NCBI RefSeq assembly: GCF_007992435.1
Contig: NZ_BKAG01000004.1
Span: forward strand, 182,204 to 246,203
Reading direction: 5' to 3'
Length of the DNA: 64,000 nucleotides
Source: Prosthecobacter gellanilyticus
GTDB taxonomy: Bacteria; Verrucomicrobiota; Verrucomicrobiia; Verrucomicrobiales; Verrucomicrobiaceae
Positions within the stretch are counted from its first letter, which is position 1. Every line of letters starts with the position of its first letter. The notes beneath the pieces are model-generated. The model was given only the letters and a program-made list of their open reading frames with translations, ran no database searches and was not told where the DNA came from. The position numbers and the translations under genes were made by a program. Of this stretch, positions 49,005 to 58,410 are shown piece after piece.

Positions 49005-49541
49005 ATGAAAACAGGCCTCAGCATTTTGGGTATGATGATCGGTGTCGCCGGATTGCTTCTGGCTGATGCTGCGGACTCTGCTCCGAAGATCACGAAGGAG
49101 ACGGTGAAGAGCTTTTATCTGAATTACACACGGCTCACGGAGAAGCCTTATGGGGTGAATGCGATCTTGTCGCTGCTTTGCTCGAGGCCGACGCCGGAGA
49201 TGATCGATAGACTGAAGTCAGCGCATGGGCCACACTACACGAACTCTATTCATCTGTATGCGAACGAGAATGCGGCACCCGTCTACAAGGACGCCAAGAA
49301 GGTGCTGCCGGTGGGATCCGTCATTGTGAAGGAGAAGCTGGATGACACACTGGTGGTGAGGGGCATTGGCGGGATGATCAAGCGTGAGGCGGGGTTTGAT
49401 GCCGCGAATGGTGACTGGGAGTATTTTTACTTCGACGGCCATGTGGGCTTCTCGCGGGGCAAGCTGGCGAACTGCGCAGGGTGCCATGCGAAGGCGAAGG
49501 AGACGGATTTTGTGTTCACGCGGAGGGTGACGCTGAAGTGA
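49005..49541 (+). CDS. Cytochrome P460-like secreted protein
   Basis: 178 residues with a signal peptide (LSILGMMIGVAGLLLADA). The C-terminal half has the P460 family signature: VGSVIVKEKL, GDWEYFYFDGHVGFSRGKLANCAGCHAKAKETDFVFTR, with CAGCH as the c-type heme site. The usual cross-linking Lys of P460 could be one of several in the middle, so whether the heme is P460-modified is not known. P460 proteins oxidise hydroxylamine or detoxify NO. It begins 20 bases after the tRNA. Confidence 0.83.
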   Translation: MKTGLSILGMMIGVAGLLLADAADSAPKITKETVKSFYLNYTRLTEKPYGVNAILSLLCSRPTPEMIDRLKSAHGPHYTNSIHLYANENAAPVYKDAKKVLPVGSVIVKEKLDDTLVVRGIGGMIKREAGFDAANGDWEYFYFDGHVGFSRGKLANCAGCHAKAKETDFVFTRRVTLK

Positions 49542-49707
49542 GGGTGATCTGAGGCACGCGGTATAGGCGGGGGCTTCCAGCTCCATCGGACTCCCATCCA
49601 CCCCATTGGAATGGGGTGGTACGTCAGGGCCAGGCATTGAATCCTCATCTCCAGTGGACTCGTGGGCTGGATGGGCTACGAAGCGGGCCCGACTCTGTTT
49701 CCTGACC

Positions 49708-50502
49708 ATGTCTGCTGATTCTCTGCTCCGCACTCAAGCCGCCACGTTTGTTCGTGGGGGACGCCGTATCTTGAAAGGCATCGACTGGGAGGTAAAGCGC
49801 GGGGAGCACTGGTGCATCCTGGGGCCGAATGGCTGCGGGAAGACATCGCTCATCAATCTGATCACGGGGTATGAGCCGGCGACGGATGGCGAGATCCAGA
49901 TCGGCGAAGACGTCTTTGGCAACAGCGACTGGCGCGAGGTGCGCAAACGCGTGGGTTTGGTGACGAACACGCTGACGACCTACATCGAGCCTGGCGAGCC
50001 GGTGATGCATGTGGTGGCGAGCGGACGTGATGCGAAGCTCAATCTATGGACGCCGCCTTCCGCCTCGCTGAAGAAGCAGGCGTCGGGCTTGATCGAAGCC
50101 GCAGGTTGCGCGCATTTGAAGAAGTCTCTGTGGGCCACTCTTTCGCAGGGTGAGAAGCAGAAGATCCTGATCTGCCGTGCGCTGATGGCGCGGTTTGAAG
50201 TGCTGATTTTGGACGAGCCGTGCGCGGGGCTGGACCCTGTGGCGCGTGAACACTTCCTGAACTGGATGAGTGAGATCAGCTCGTGGCCGGAAGCACCTTC
50301 TTTGGTGATGGTGACGCATCATGTGGAGGAGATCCTGCCGTGCCTCACGCACGTCTTTTTGCTGCGTGACGGAGAGGTGCTGAACCAAGGGGAGAAAGCG
50401 GATGTGCTGACAAGTGCGGCGCTGAGCACGCTCTATGGGGCGAAGGTGAAGCTGGGGCTGAAGGAGGGAAGGTATTCGCTGAAGGTGATGGAGGCGGTGT
50501 GA
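49708..50502 (+). CDS. ABC transporter ATP-binding protein, orphan
   Basis: 264 residues from the ATG at 49708. Walker A is GPNGCGKTS (about 39-47), the ABC signature LSQGEKQK, Walker B VLILDEPCAGLDP and the switch His in VTHHVEEI. The arrangement resembles ModF-like single-copy ATPases. No permease gene is adjacent, so it may serve a distant transporter or a non-transport role. The gene ends just before a bidirectional hairpin. Confidence 0.88.
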   Translation: MSADSLLRTQAATFVRGGRRILKGIDWEVKRGEHWCILGPNGCGKTSLINLITGYEPATDGEIQIGEDVFGNSDWREVRKRVGLVTNTLTTYIEPGEPVMHVVASGRDAKLNLWTPPSASLKKQASGLIEAAGCAHLKKSLWATLSQGEKQKILICRALMARFEVLILDEPCAGLDPVAREHFLNWMSEISSWPEAPSLVMVTHHVEEILPCLTHVFLLRDGEVLNQGEKADVLTSAALSTLYGAKVKLGLKEGRYSLKVMEAV

Positions 50503-50545
50503 GACAAAAAAGGCGGCTGGATGAACCAGCCGCCTTTGAGTTTAA
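50503..50545 (-). terminator. Terminator between convergent genes
   Basis: A perfect 12-bp stem (50509-50520 with 50526-50537, AAAGGCGGCTGG / CCAGCCGCCTTT) has a 5-base loop. On the reverse strand it is followed by TTTTTTGTC, a strong terminator for the 1223-residue gene; on the forward strand it is followed by GAGTTTAA and would be weaker for the ABC gene. Confidence 0.82.
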
Positions 50546-50561
50546 CGAACTTTAGTTAGGC

Positions 50562-53500
50562 TTATGGAACCGGATTGGCGGTGGGGTTGAAGACGATGCT
50601 GTAGTCCAGCGAGAAGCTGTCGTTGCCGTCTGTGGTGTTCGGGCCGACGCCGACGTAGATGATGTCACCTACCTGAAGCAGGCCGACGTTGTGGTTGAAG
50701 TTCAGCGTGGCGGCGGGAGCGCAGTTGTTGTTGAAGGTGTTGGTGAAGACGGTGCCGCCTGCGGTGTCTGTGTAGACCTGCAGTGTCAGGCCGTTGCCCA
50801 TGGTGCTGCCGGAGGTGACGAAGCTGCTGTTGACGCCATAATAGCCGGCAAGCTTCACGGTGTAAGCGGCGAGCACGAAGCGGTCAGGCGAGCCTGCGAC
50901 CTGCTGCGTGGAGCCCTTGCCTGGATGACCACCGGTGCTGTGCAGCTTGCCGTAATTGCAATCCGTGCCGGTGGCTGGATAGGCGAGACCATTCAGCATG
51001 TAGCCGGGGGAGGCGATGCTCCAGTTCAGCGCGCGGAAGTTGTCCGGATTCGTCACGGGGCCAGATGCATTCCACCAGTAGCTCCAGGCGGGCAGGGGAG
51101 CGGTGGGCTTGAAGTCATCGCGGTAGTCCGCGATCACGCGTGTGCCGCTGGCGACGGTGAAGGCCAGGGAGACCTGGGTGCCGCCTGTGGGCGTGGCCTT
51201 GATGGTGTGGGCGCCTGCGCTCATGACCTGGGTGGCGTTCGGATTTCCGGAGGTGCCGTAGAGTGAGTAGGGTGGCTCAGCACGAGTGTTCGTGGCAGCG
51301 GTATCGAGCTGCAGCACGACGGAACCCTGGGCGCTGTTGAGGTTGGCGCGGATGCTGAAGCTGGTGGTGCCGATCTTGGCGGGATCAATGACTGCACCTG
51401 CGGTCAGTGGCATGAGCTCTTCGCCAGTGGCATCGACCACGGTCCAGCTCTGCACGGTGGCAGGGCCGGTCCAGGCGCCGAGCATCCATTCGTCGATCAG
51501 CTTGCCGCCAGCGCCAAGGGTGGTGGCGGTGGTGGGCTGGCCGGTGAAGTCGATGAGGCCTGCTGGGATCTGGCCATAGATGCGGCGGGGTGGCTGCAGG
51601 GGCTGGCGGCGGCTGTCATCCTTGGCGAGGAAGTCGGTGTCGAGCGTGATGGCATCGAGATCGAGGCCGGGTGCGCCTGCGGTGTGATGACAGGTGATGC
51701 AAAACTGGTTCTGCACGCTGTGCGGACGTGGCGCATTGTGGAAGAGCGGGCCTTCAGGGAAATGGATGCTCTGGCGCAGGCTGACGGTGCCAGCGGGGAT
51801 GTTTTGCGTGTGCACGGCGAAGTCCTGCTTGTAGTTGTAGAAGCAGGCATACTTCGGATGGCTGGTCTCGCCGTAGTCCTTGAGGTGATTGGAGATCACA
51901 TCATGAGCCCAGGTGGGGAAGCGATCTGCGAAGTGGGTTTTCAGAGAACCGGTGTAGGCGCTGGGCAGGCCGACGAGCGTGCCGCCGGCGTGGTTGCAGC
52001 AGGTTTCGAAATCGACGGCATGGGCGATCATCTTGAACTCATCGACCCAGCCATTGAAACCGGTGATGCCAGTGCCGGCGGCGGGCTTGCCGAGGGTCAG
52101 CTTGCCGACAGTGGGCATGAAGAGGGAGGTGTAGATATCGCGCCAGCGATGGAAGAGGATGCCGTTGAGATGGAAGTCCACCTCGGTGCCGTTGTTACGG
52201 GTCTGGAAGGCCAGATGAGCCCAGCCTTTTTGCGGCATGAGATCATCCAGATCATTGGCCGGGACTGTGGCGAGCGCGGTGGGCAGGGTGATGCGGTTCA
52301 CGATGACGCCAGCGGTGTTTGCATACATGATCTGGCGGCGGCCATAGAGGCGGATGCTGCTGCCATCCGGGAAAGTCACAAGACGGCGCTCAGTGGTGTC
52401 ATCCGTGAAGCGGCAGTCAGCGAACATGCCGATGTACCAGCTCTTCTGGCGCACATTGACTCCGGCAGGCTGGGCGAGCACATCGAACTCGAGGCCGATG
52501 CTGCCATTCATCCAGAAACCTTTGCCATGCACACCACCGGTGGCTGCGGGCTCGAGGCGGCCACCGCCGATGACGAGGCCGCTCTTCGGAGCGATCCAGC
52601 GTGTGCTGACAGGTGTGGCAGCATTTGCCAGCTTGATGGGATTCGTGAAGGCATTGGTGGTGCCGCCGACCCAGCCGCTGTGATGGGTGTAGTAATTGCT
52701 TCCCGTGCCGCTGTTCACGAAGGTGAGCGCGCCATTCATCGGGGCGATGATGAAGGCATCGGGGTCGAGGTAATCGTCAAAAGCGACTTCGTCAGCCTGC
52801 TTGCCATCGGTCATGAGCCAGGCGACATCGCGCAGGTTCATGGGCTTGGCCCACTTGCGGTAGTTGAAGAGGTTTTCGATGGAGTCGATGATGTTGCCGT
52901 TGTCGTTTTCGCCCGCAGGCATCTGCTTGGTGGCACGGCCAAAGCCGAGGCGGAGCTTGCCGTTTTCGTTGCCGAGAGGGCCGCTGTTCGGATTGAAGAG
53001 GGAGACCATGCGTGACTGCGGGCCCATGGTGGTGTCACCGGCGCCGACGGCGTAATCCATGTCGTTCAGGAAGTTGTCGAGCTGCACCAGTTTGCCGTGG
53101 GTCCAGAGGCCGATCACGGAGACGCACTGGTGCTTGCCGCCGTCTTCCACATCATAGATGGGAGTTTCCTCGGGCACGCCGGTCTGGGGGTAGCGGCTGT
53201 TGTTCCAATTGGTGCCTACCAAATAATGCAGACGGTCAAATCCAGCCTCGAGGAAGAGGATCTTGGCGTGACGGTCCATCCAGGGATAGGAGCCGCCGAT
53301 GTCCTCGCCATCAGGGATGAGATTGCCCTCGGTATCGCGGAAAGGAGCACGAGCGAAGCCGAACAAATTATTGATGCGCGTGTCGTAAGGCGCGTGGGAG
53401 ATGGGCACGCAGTTGTTCCACTGCGAGGCATCAGCGGTGGCGCCTGACGGGTAGTAGCAGTAGACAATATCGCAGCCCTGACCGGAGGTGACGCCGGGAT

Positions 53501-54233
53501 TTCCCGTGACGGGATCTGTCCAGGTCATGGAGGGACTGCCGACACGCACGATGAGCAGGCGTCCGTCACCCACGACCATGGGCTCGAAGGCTCCGGCCTG
53601 GAAGGGGAACTCGATGCTGGCCGTGGTGGTGCCGGTCTTGGTGATGGAGGTGATGGCGGCGGAGGTGGTCTTCGGATTGCTGACCACGATGCGGATCGGC
53701 GTGGAGAAGAACTGGGTGCGCGCGGTGCTGCCGGTGCCGGTGTTGCTGGTGACGACGACCTTCACATTGTAGACGTCGTTGCCATTGGCATCGACGGTGG
53801 CGGGTGTCTCGTCCCAGATGCTGGCATGGGAGACGCCTTTCACTCCGTCGGTGTATTGAAAGCGACTGGCGCCGGCATTCGCATAGCCGTCCATCCACTT
53901 CACGGTGGTGTTCGTCATGGTATAGGAGCCCGCGGCATTTTGCAGGAAGGGGACCGTCATCTTTTCCGGCATGAAGAGCGTGTAACGTGGCGTGCTGGAG
54001 TCAGGTCCTCCTCCCTCCACGCAGATGCTGACGCGGCCGTCCAGCGTGGTGCGGTAGCCGGGCACGTGCGGGCGGGTGAAGCTGCTGTTTAAATAGGTGG
54101 CCCCTGAGTAGTTTTTAATCACCCCGGTGACCTCTCGCCAGATGGCGGGAGAGTCTGGAATGGCCTGACTGAGAAGGGGGACGGCAGGACATAGCACTGC
54201 CACGGCGGAGAGGATGAGGCACGATGTTTTCAT
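50562..54233 (-). CDS. Large secreted LamG-containing protein with a single CxxCH heme motif
   Basis: 1223 residues with a signal peptide (SCLILSAVAVLCPAVPLLSQA). The N-terminal 500 residues are beta-rich without a known motif. A LamG-like domain lies around 620-790 (GWAHLAFQTRNNGTEVDFHLNGILFHRWRD...LTLGKPAAGTGITGFNGWVDEFKM). One c-type heme motif, FCITCHHTAG, is near residue 900, followed by a beta-sandwich C-terminal portion. Similar large secreted proteins occur in Verrucomicrobia without known function. It is the longest gene in the window and ends at a strong terminator. Confidence 0.75.
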   Translation of the reverse strand: MKTSCLILSAVAVLCPAVPLLSQAIPDSPAIWREVTGVIKNYSGATYLNSSFTRPHVPGYRTTLDGRVSICVEGGGPDSSTPRYTLFMPEKMTVPFLQNAAGSYTMTNTTVKWMDGYANAGASRFQYTDGVKGVSHASIWDETPATVDANGNDVYNVKVVVTSNTGTGSTARTQFFSTPIRIVVSNPKTTSAAITSITKTGTTTASIEFPFQAGAFEPMVVGDGRLLIVRVGSPSMTWTDPVTGNPGVTSGQGCDIVYCYYPSGATADASQWNNCVPISHAPYDTRINNLFGFARAPFRDTEGNLIPDGEDIGGSYPWMDRHAKILFLEAGFDRLHYLVGTNWNNSRYPQTGVPEETPIYDVEDGGKHQCVSVIGLWTHGKLVQLDNFLNDMDYAVGAGDTTMGPQSRMVSLFNPNSGPLGNENGKLRLGFGRATKQMPAGENDNGNIIDSIENLFNYRKWAKPMNLRDVAWLMTDGKQADEVAFDDYLDPDAFIIAPMNGALTFVNSGTGSNYYTHHSGWVGGTTNAFTNPIKLANAATPVSTRWIAPKSGLVIGGGRLEPAATGGVHGKGFWMNGSIGLEFDVLAQPAGVNVRQKSWYIGMFADCRFTDDTTERRLVTFPDGSSIRLYGRRQIMYANTAGVIVNRITLPTALATVPANDLDDLMPQKGWAHLAFQTRNNGTEVDFHLNGILFHRWRDIYTSLFMPTVGKLTLGKPAAGTGITGFNGWVDEFKMIAHAVDFETCCNHAGGTLVGLPSAYTGSLKTHFADRFPTWAHDVISNHLKDYGETSHPKYACFYNYKQDFAVHTQNIPAGTVSLRQSIHFPEGPLFHNAPRPHSVQNQFCITCHHTAGAPGLDLDAITLDTDFLAKDDSRRQPLQPPRRIYGQIPAGLIDFTGQPTTATTLGAGGKLIDEWMLGAWTGPATVQSWTVVDATGEELMPLTAGAVIDPAKIGTTSFSIRANLNSAQGSVVLQLDTAATNTRAEPPYSLYGTSGNPNATQVMSAGAHTIKATPTGGTQVSLAFTVASGTRVIADYRDDFKPTAPLPAWSYWWNASGPVTNPDNFRALNWSIASPGYMLNGLAYPATGTDCNYGKLHSTGGHPGKGSTQQVAGSPDRFVLAAYTVKLAGYYGVNSSFVTSGSTMGNGLTLQVYTDTAGGTVFTNTFNNNCAPAATLNFNHNVGLLQVGDIIYVGVGPNTTDGNDSFSLDYSIVFNPTANPVP

Positions 54234-54530
54234 TCGGGCACCTTGGTTGGGTGGTTGGTGCCGATGAAACTAGGTGGTGCGTGTTTTCAGGGCTTGGACG
54301 TTTCGCCTGAAAATTGGAATATTTCGCTCGTGATGGAGCGGTGGACGCCACTGGATGTCATGGATTTGTAAGCGGGGTTGTTCTGATCGGTTGAATCAGT
54401 ACAATTTCAGAATTGGCGGCACTGTCCCTCTGCGAATTCTTGATAGCGAACTTCACGGAGGCATCTTCAGGAAAGACAATGCATTCCGACGAACTTGTGG
54501 TTTTGCAACTAGGGCAGTTAATTTGAAGCT
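54234..54530. other. Intergenic, less GC-rich stretch without a visible gene
   Basis: These 297 bases contain the upstream region of the 1223-residue gene and of the 106-residue gene. Base composition is visibly more AT than the neighbours. I see no repeat, hairpin or clear promoter box. Confidence 0.5.
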
Positions 54531-54851
54531 ATGAAATTGATCGATCTAATTACGCTCTTCCGCGAAGGCGCAACCTTCGAAAACTTCTGCAACGAGCAAG
54601 CGCTGAATGCCGAATCCGAAGTGATCGAAATTTACGCACAAGCCCCTGTGAGCTTGGAAGCACAGCTTGCCTTTTTCCCCATCGAAGAAACGGAGGGGCG
54701 GACTGAGTTCCAATCGGAAGGTATGTTGTATCGTAATCTTTTCGACTTTTTCTATTTCTTGGAAGTGATTAAAGACCTCAATGATAGCGAAGGACCGACA
54801 AATTCAGAGCTTGCTCAGAAGCTCTTTAGATATGCGATTAAAGACGCGTAA
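54531..54851 (+). CDS. Hypothetical acidic protein in an AT-richer island
   Basis: 106 residues, soluble and acidic (LIDLITLFREGATFENFCNEQALNAESEVIEIYAQ; YRNLFDFFYFLEVIKDLND). Codon choice is more AT-ended than in surrounding genes, and the 700-base region around it is also less GC-rich, which suggests transfer. No family recognised. A continuous, well-composed frame supports it as a gene. Confidence 0.6.
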   Translation: MKLIDLITLFREGATFENFCNEQALNAESEVIEIYAQAPVSLEAQLAFFPIEETEGRTEFQSEGMLYRNLFDFFYFLEVIKDLNDSEGPTNSELAQKLFRYAIKDA

Positions 54852-54972
54852 AAGGAGGTAGCCAAAGGCAATACTGCCTTGCCTGCGAGTCTGATTGGCT
54901 GCGCAACCAGCTTGACGATGATGGCTGCTTAGCTTCGACGAAACGAGCCTTTATGAACTAACAAAAATTGAA

Positions 54973-55947
54973 TCACTGCTCCTGATGCTTTCTGCGGTAA
55001 CCGAGGGGTGCGCTGGCATATTTGGCTTTGAAGCAGCGCATGAGGTGGCTTTGATCGGCGAAGCCGGTCATGTGGGCGATGGTGGCGACGCTGTCATGAG
55101 TCTCGCGCAGGAGCTTGGCGGCGCGCTCGACGCGGAGATCGCGCACGTACTGGGCGAAGCCCCAGCCGGTGGTGTCTTTGAAGAAGGCGCGGAAGCGGCT
55201 GGTGCTCATCCCGGCGGCTTTGGCCACAGCAGGCTGGGTGAGCGGCTCGTGGGCATGCAGAGAGATGTGGTCCAGCGCGCGGCGGAGGCGCTGCTCGCGT
55301 TCGGGACGATCCAGCGGCACAGCGGAGGTCTGCTGGCCGCTGCTCATGATCTGGCCGAGCTGGAAGAGGACGCGGAGGAAGTGCAGCTTGATCTCCAGCC
55401 AGGGCTCACGGCCTTTCTCTTTGCCAAACCAAAGGTGTGTCATGTCCTGCAGCGCGGCATGGACATCCGCAGCACCTGCATCACTGCCACGCAGCACGGG
55501 CATGAGATCGGAATCACGATGATCCCAGGCGGAGAGGAAGCCCTGGTCGAGCTGGGCACCGGTGGATGTGATGAGCTGGGCAGGGAAGAGGATGACGAGG
55601 GCGGTGTGCGCGGCCTCCATCTGCATCACGCCGTGGATTTTTAGCGGGTCCACCAGGACGACATCGCCCGGCTCAAACTGGAAGCGATCATGGCCCACGC
55701 GGAAATCACCGCGGCCTGAGAGGGCGATGAAGCACTCGTAGTAGTCGTGCCAGTGCATCCAGTTCTCCCCGACCATGCGGCGATAGCCCGGGTAACGCTG
55801 GTGGCTGATGATGAGCGGCAGCGGCTCGGGAAAAGTGCGCGGAAGATATCGCCGCGTGTCAATGCGGCCCGCGAGGTCAAAGACCTCCTGGGGCTGGGCG
55901 GTGAGGAAGTCCAGCAGCTCGCGGGTGGTGGCATGCAGCGGCTTCAT
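54973..55947 (-). CDS. AraC-family transcriptional regulator
   Basis: 324 residues. The N-terminal cupin-like sensing domain includes MHWHDYYECFIALSGRGDFRVGHDRFQFEPGDVVLVDP. The C-terminal helix-turn-helix pair (about 220-318) has RALDHISLHAHEPLTQPAVAKAAGMSTSRFRAFFKDTTGWGFAQYVRDLRVERAAKLLRETHDSVATIAHMTGFADQSHLMRCFKAKY, the AraC signature. It probably controls the aldo/keto reductase gene 48 bases upstream on the same strand, or other sugar genes. Ligand unknown. Confidence 0.9.
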   Translation of the reverse strand: MKPLHATTRELLDFLTAQPQEVFDLAGRIDTRRYLPRTFPEPLPLIISHQRYPGYRRMVGENWMHWHDYYECFIALSGRGDFRVGHDRFQFEPGDVVLVDPLKIHGVMQMEAAHTALVILFPAQLITSTGAQLDQGFLSAWDHRDSDLMPVLRGSDAGAADVHAALQDMTHLWFGKEKGREPWLEIKLHFLRVLFQLGQIMSSGQQTSAVPLDRPEREQRLRRALDHISLHAHEPLTQPAVAKAAGMSTSRFRAFFKDTTGWGFAQYVRDLRVERAAKLLRETHDSVATIAHMTGFADQSHLMRCFKAKYASAPLGYRRKHQEQ

Positions 55948-55995
55948 GACATGGCGGGAGCCGGACAGGGCATAACCAACTGTCCGGCAATATGA

Positions 55996-56910
55996 TCACG
56001 GAATGCCGTGGCCTTTGGCGGCGGTCCACAGGGCATACCAGTCCTCGCGATCGAGCTTGATGTCGGCGGATTTGGCGGTCGCGACGAGGCGGTCGATCCG
56101 GTTCGTGCCGATGATGGGCAGGGGCTGGCTCGGGTGCGCCATGATCCAGGCATAGGCGAGCTGGTCCACCGTGGCATCCCCATACTTGGCGCTGAGTTCC
56201 GCGCACTTGGCATGGATGCGTGAGGAGGCGGACTGTGTCTTGTCCATGAGCGCGCCTTTGCCGAGCGGTGACCAGGCCATGGGCTTGATGCCGAGGCGCT
56301 GGCACTGATCACCCGTGCCATCATAGATCGGGTCCATGTGCAGGAGGCTGAACTCGACCTGGTTGGTGACTAGCGGCTGGGCCATGCGGGAGTTCAGCAG
56401 CTCAAACTGATGCACGTTGTAGTTCGAGACACCGGCGGCGCGGATCTTGCCCTCTTTGAGCAGTTTGTTGAGGCCTGCGGCGGTTTCATCCGCGCTGGTG
56501 AGCCAGTCCGGGCGATGCACGAGCAGGAGGTCGATGTGGTCGATGCCCATGAGGCGGAGGGATTTCTCCGTGCTCTTCACGATGCGCGCCGCATCCGCAT
56601 TGTAGAAGGCGGTTTTGCGATCGGGATGGTAGTCACAGGGCACGTAGATGCCGCACTTCGTGACGATCTCGAACTTGTCGCGCAGGCCGGGCTCCTTCTT
56701 CAAGGTCTCGCCGATGAACTCCTCGACCTTGTAGAGGCCGTAGATCTCCGCCGTGTCGAGCGTGGTGATGCCGAGCTCGAGGCACTTGTGGAAGCGCTTC
56801 AGCAGGTCCGCCGAATTCGCGGTGTCTGCATCATCCAGGATGCGCCAGGTGCCATAGATGAGTTTCGAAAACGATGGGCCGTTCGGAGCGATGGGGAGGC
56901 GAGGGATCAT
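55996..56910 (-). CDS. Aldo/keto reductase
   Basis: 304 residues of the aldo/keto reductase fold. The tetrad is visible: Asp and Tyr in TLDTAEIYG (near 50-57), Lys in VTKCG (near 85) and His in LLLVHRPDWL. NADPH-binding text is AWSPLGKGAL and PIIGTNRIDRL. The layout is closest to the YdhF-type oxidoreductases. It reduces an unknown carbonyl. It is immediately upstream of the AraC gene and probably cotranscribed. Confidence 0.9.
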   Translation of the reverse strand: MIPRLPIAPNGPSFSKLIYGTWRILDDADTANSADLLKRFHKCLELGITTLDTAEIYGLYKVEEFIGETLKKEPGLRDKFEIVTKCGIYVPCDYHPDRKTAFYNADAARIVKSTEKSLRLMGIDHIDLLLVHRPDWLTSADETAAGLNKLLKEGKIRAAGVSNYNVHQFELLNSRMAQPLVTNQVEFSLLHMDPIYDGTGDQCQRLGIKPMAWSPLGKGALMDKTQSASSRIHAKCAELSAKYGDATVDQLAYAWIMAHPSQPLPIIGTNRIDRLVATAKSADIKLDREDWYALWTAAKGHGIP

Positions 56911-57115
56911 GGGGAAAATCAGGGTTCGGGCGGAAAAGCCGATTCAAGACAAAATCGGGCCGGTTGAGAACAGAAAAGTGCGGGGTGTTCTCGCAGGGGA
57001 TTTGCCTGGTGTAACCAGACAAGCTCAAACGGCGATTTTAAGTAGGCATCTAATCAAGGGGGACAAAGCGCTTTACTTGGGACGAAAGAAATCGAGAACG
57101 TCATTTTTTGCCAAC

Positions 57116-57934
57116 ATGAGTCACCTCAGCGCCAGCATGAATCCCGCCGAAAATACTTACCGGAGGGCTGATGTCATTCGGCCGCCGGCGGCCGATGCAA
57201 ACAAGCCACTTAGGGTTTTCCATCGCCTGTGTGGGACGTTGGCGATCGCTGTCTCTCTGGCATCATGCGTAACGCTAAAAACTTCAGAACATGGCAAGAT
57301 AGCTATCTCCGAGAAGGTTGCCTTTGCTAACTACGTCGAGTGGCCGGTTGAGCGCGACTTTTCCAAATTCATTATTGGGGCGGTTTTGGCTGGAGGAGCA
57401 GGAGCTGCCATGGGCGCTCCAATGCCTTCGATGATTGCGATGCCATCCAGATCGGCGGCGTCAGCGCCAGTTAGTCCTGGCTTGGCAAAATTTGACGTCC
57501 TGGCCCGCAGTTGGTTTGCCGATGAGCTGAAGAAGGCATTGAAAGAGAGGCTGCTTCAACAGCCTGGGCTTTCCGTTGTACCCCCTTCTGAGGGGACATC
57601 CATCTTTGAAATAGATGTCAAAAAATATGGATTCAGCAACGAGCAGTATTTGAACGGAACCGGGGTTATTGCCTTCGGCACGGTCTGGTTTAGTCTCAAA
57701 GATCGGAACGGGCGATTGGTGGCAATGCACGTTGGAATGTACCCTTTTCCTGCGATGATCCGGGGACCTGAGAGCAGAAAAAGAAGCATCAGTGACCAGC
57801 AACTTGCTTCGGCCAGCGAAACTGAACAAGCCATCCGGAGGCTTGCCCGCGATGTCGTGACTGCTGGATTCCGTAGTTTACCGAGGACCTGGATTGATGA
57901 TTCGAAGGGTTCGAACGCAGGTGTTCGGCCATGA
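57116..57934 (+). CDS. Lipoprotein of unknown function
   Basis: 272 residues from the ATG at 57116; an ATG at 57137 is also possible. The lipobox SLASC lies near residue 49-53 after a hydrophobic stretch (LCGTLAIAVSLASC), preceded by an unusually long polar leader. The mature part includes GAVLAGGAGAAMGAPMPSMIAMP and a strand-rich region (GTSIFEIDVKKYGFSNEQYL, VIAFGTVWFSLKDRNGRLVAMH). No family is recognised with certainty. It overlaps the Imm50-like gene by 4 bases (ATGA). The leader region is AT-richer than the neighbours. Confidence 0.68.
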   Translation: MSHLSASMNPAENTYRRADVIRPPAADANKPLRVFHRLCGTLAIAVSLASCVTLKTSEHGKIAISEKVAFANYVEWPVERDFSKFIIGAVLAGGAGAAMGAPMPSMIAMPSRSAASAPVSPGLAKFDVLARSWFADELKKALKERLLQQPGLSVVPPSEGTSIFEIDVKKYGFSNEQYLNGTGVIAFGTVWFSLKDRNGRLVAMHVGMYPFPAMIRGPESRKRSISDQQLASASETEQAIRRLARDVVTAGFRSLPRTWIDDSKGSNAGVRP

Positions 57935-58347
57935 GCATCGCTATTCCCGACTATCTCCGGAATCATGACCAGGTCGTGACGGCCTTTGGCCGGTGGCCGT
58001 CTTTCCATGATGGCTATCTGCTGCGATGGGAGATGCAGGATGATTTCATCGAGCTGGAAGTCGAGGGGTGGAACCTGACGTCTGAGGTGGATGAGCGAGG
58101 CTATTTCATCACGGAGAAGCACCATCGTGTGGTGTTCCGCTTTGAAGGTGTTCATGACGCTGATCTTGAAGGGCTGAAGAGATGTGATGAGGAGTTTGGC
58201 ACGAACATTCTTTTCGGCCTCGTTTTCGCGCAGGGAGAGGACGGGGCTATCGAGGTGCAGATTGAATCGGCTGTTGGGGGTGAGTTTGAAGGCGGCTTCC
58301 GTGCCAGACGAGGTGCTGTGGTCTCGGTCACGCCGAGTCCTATTTAG
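57931..58347 (+). CDS. Imm50-like protein
   Basis: 138 residues, soluble. The text FGRWPSFHDGYLLRWEMQDDFIELEVEGW near residue 19 resembles immunity protein 50, whose members protect against polymorphic toxins; the WPSFHD motif is the clearest link. No toxin gene is seen beside it; its neighbours are lipoprotein-like genes. It is translationally coupled to the upstream lipoprotein. The family call is from memory of the motif and remains tentative. Confidence 0.5.
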   Translation: MSIAIPDYLRNHDQVVTAFGRWPSFHDGYLLRWEMQDDFIELEVEGWNLTSEVDERGYFITEKHHRVVFRFEGVHDADLEGLKRCDEEFGTNILFGLVFAQGEDGAIEVQIESAVGGEFEGGFRARRGAVVSVTPSPI

Positions 58348-58410
58348 CATGGGTGTTCTCGATCTGGAATTGCTTGCCATCAAAGCGCAGCTTCTGAAGA
58401 TCGATTCGTA

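Noticed and set aside
50691..53015. Forward frames opposite the 1223-residue gene
   Set aside because: Shadow frames with biased composition and no motifs.
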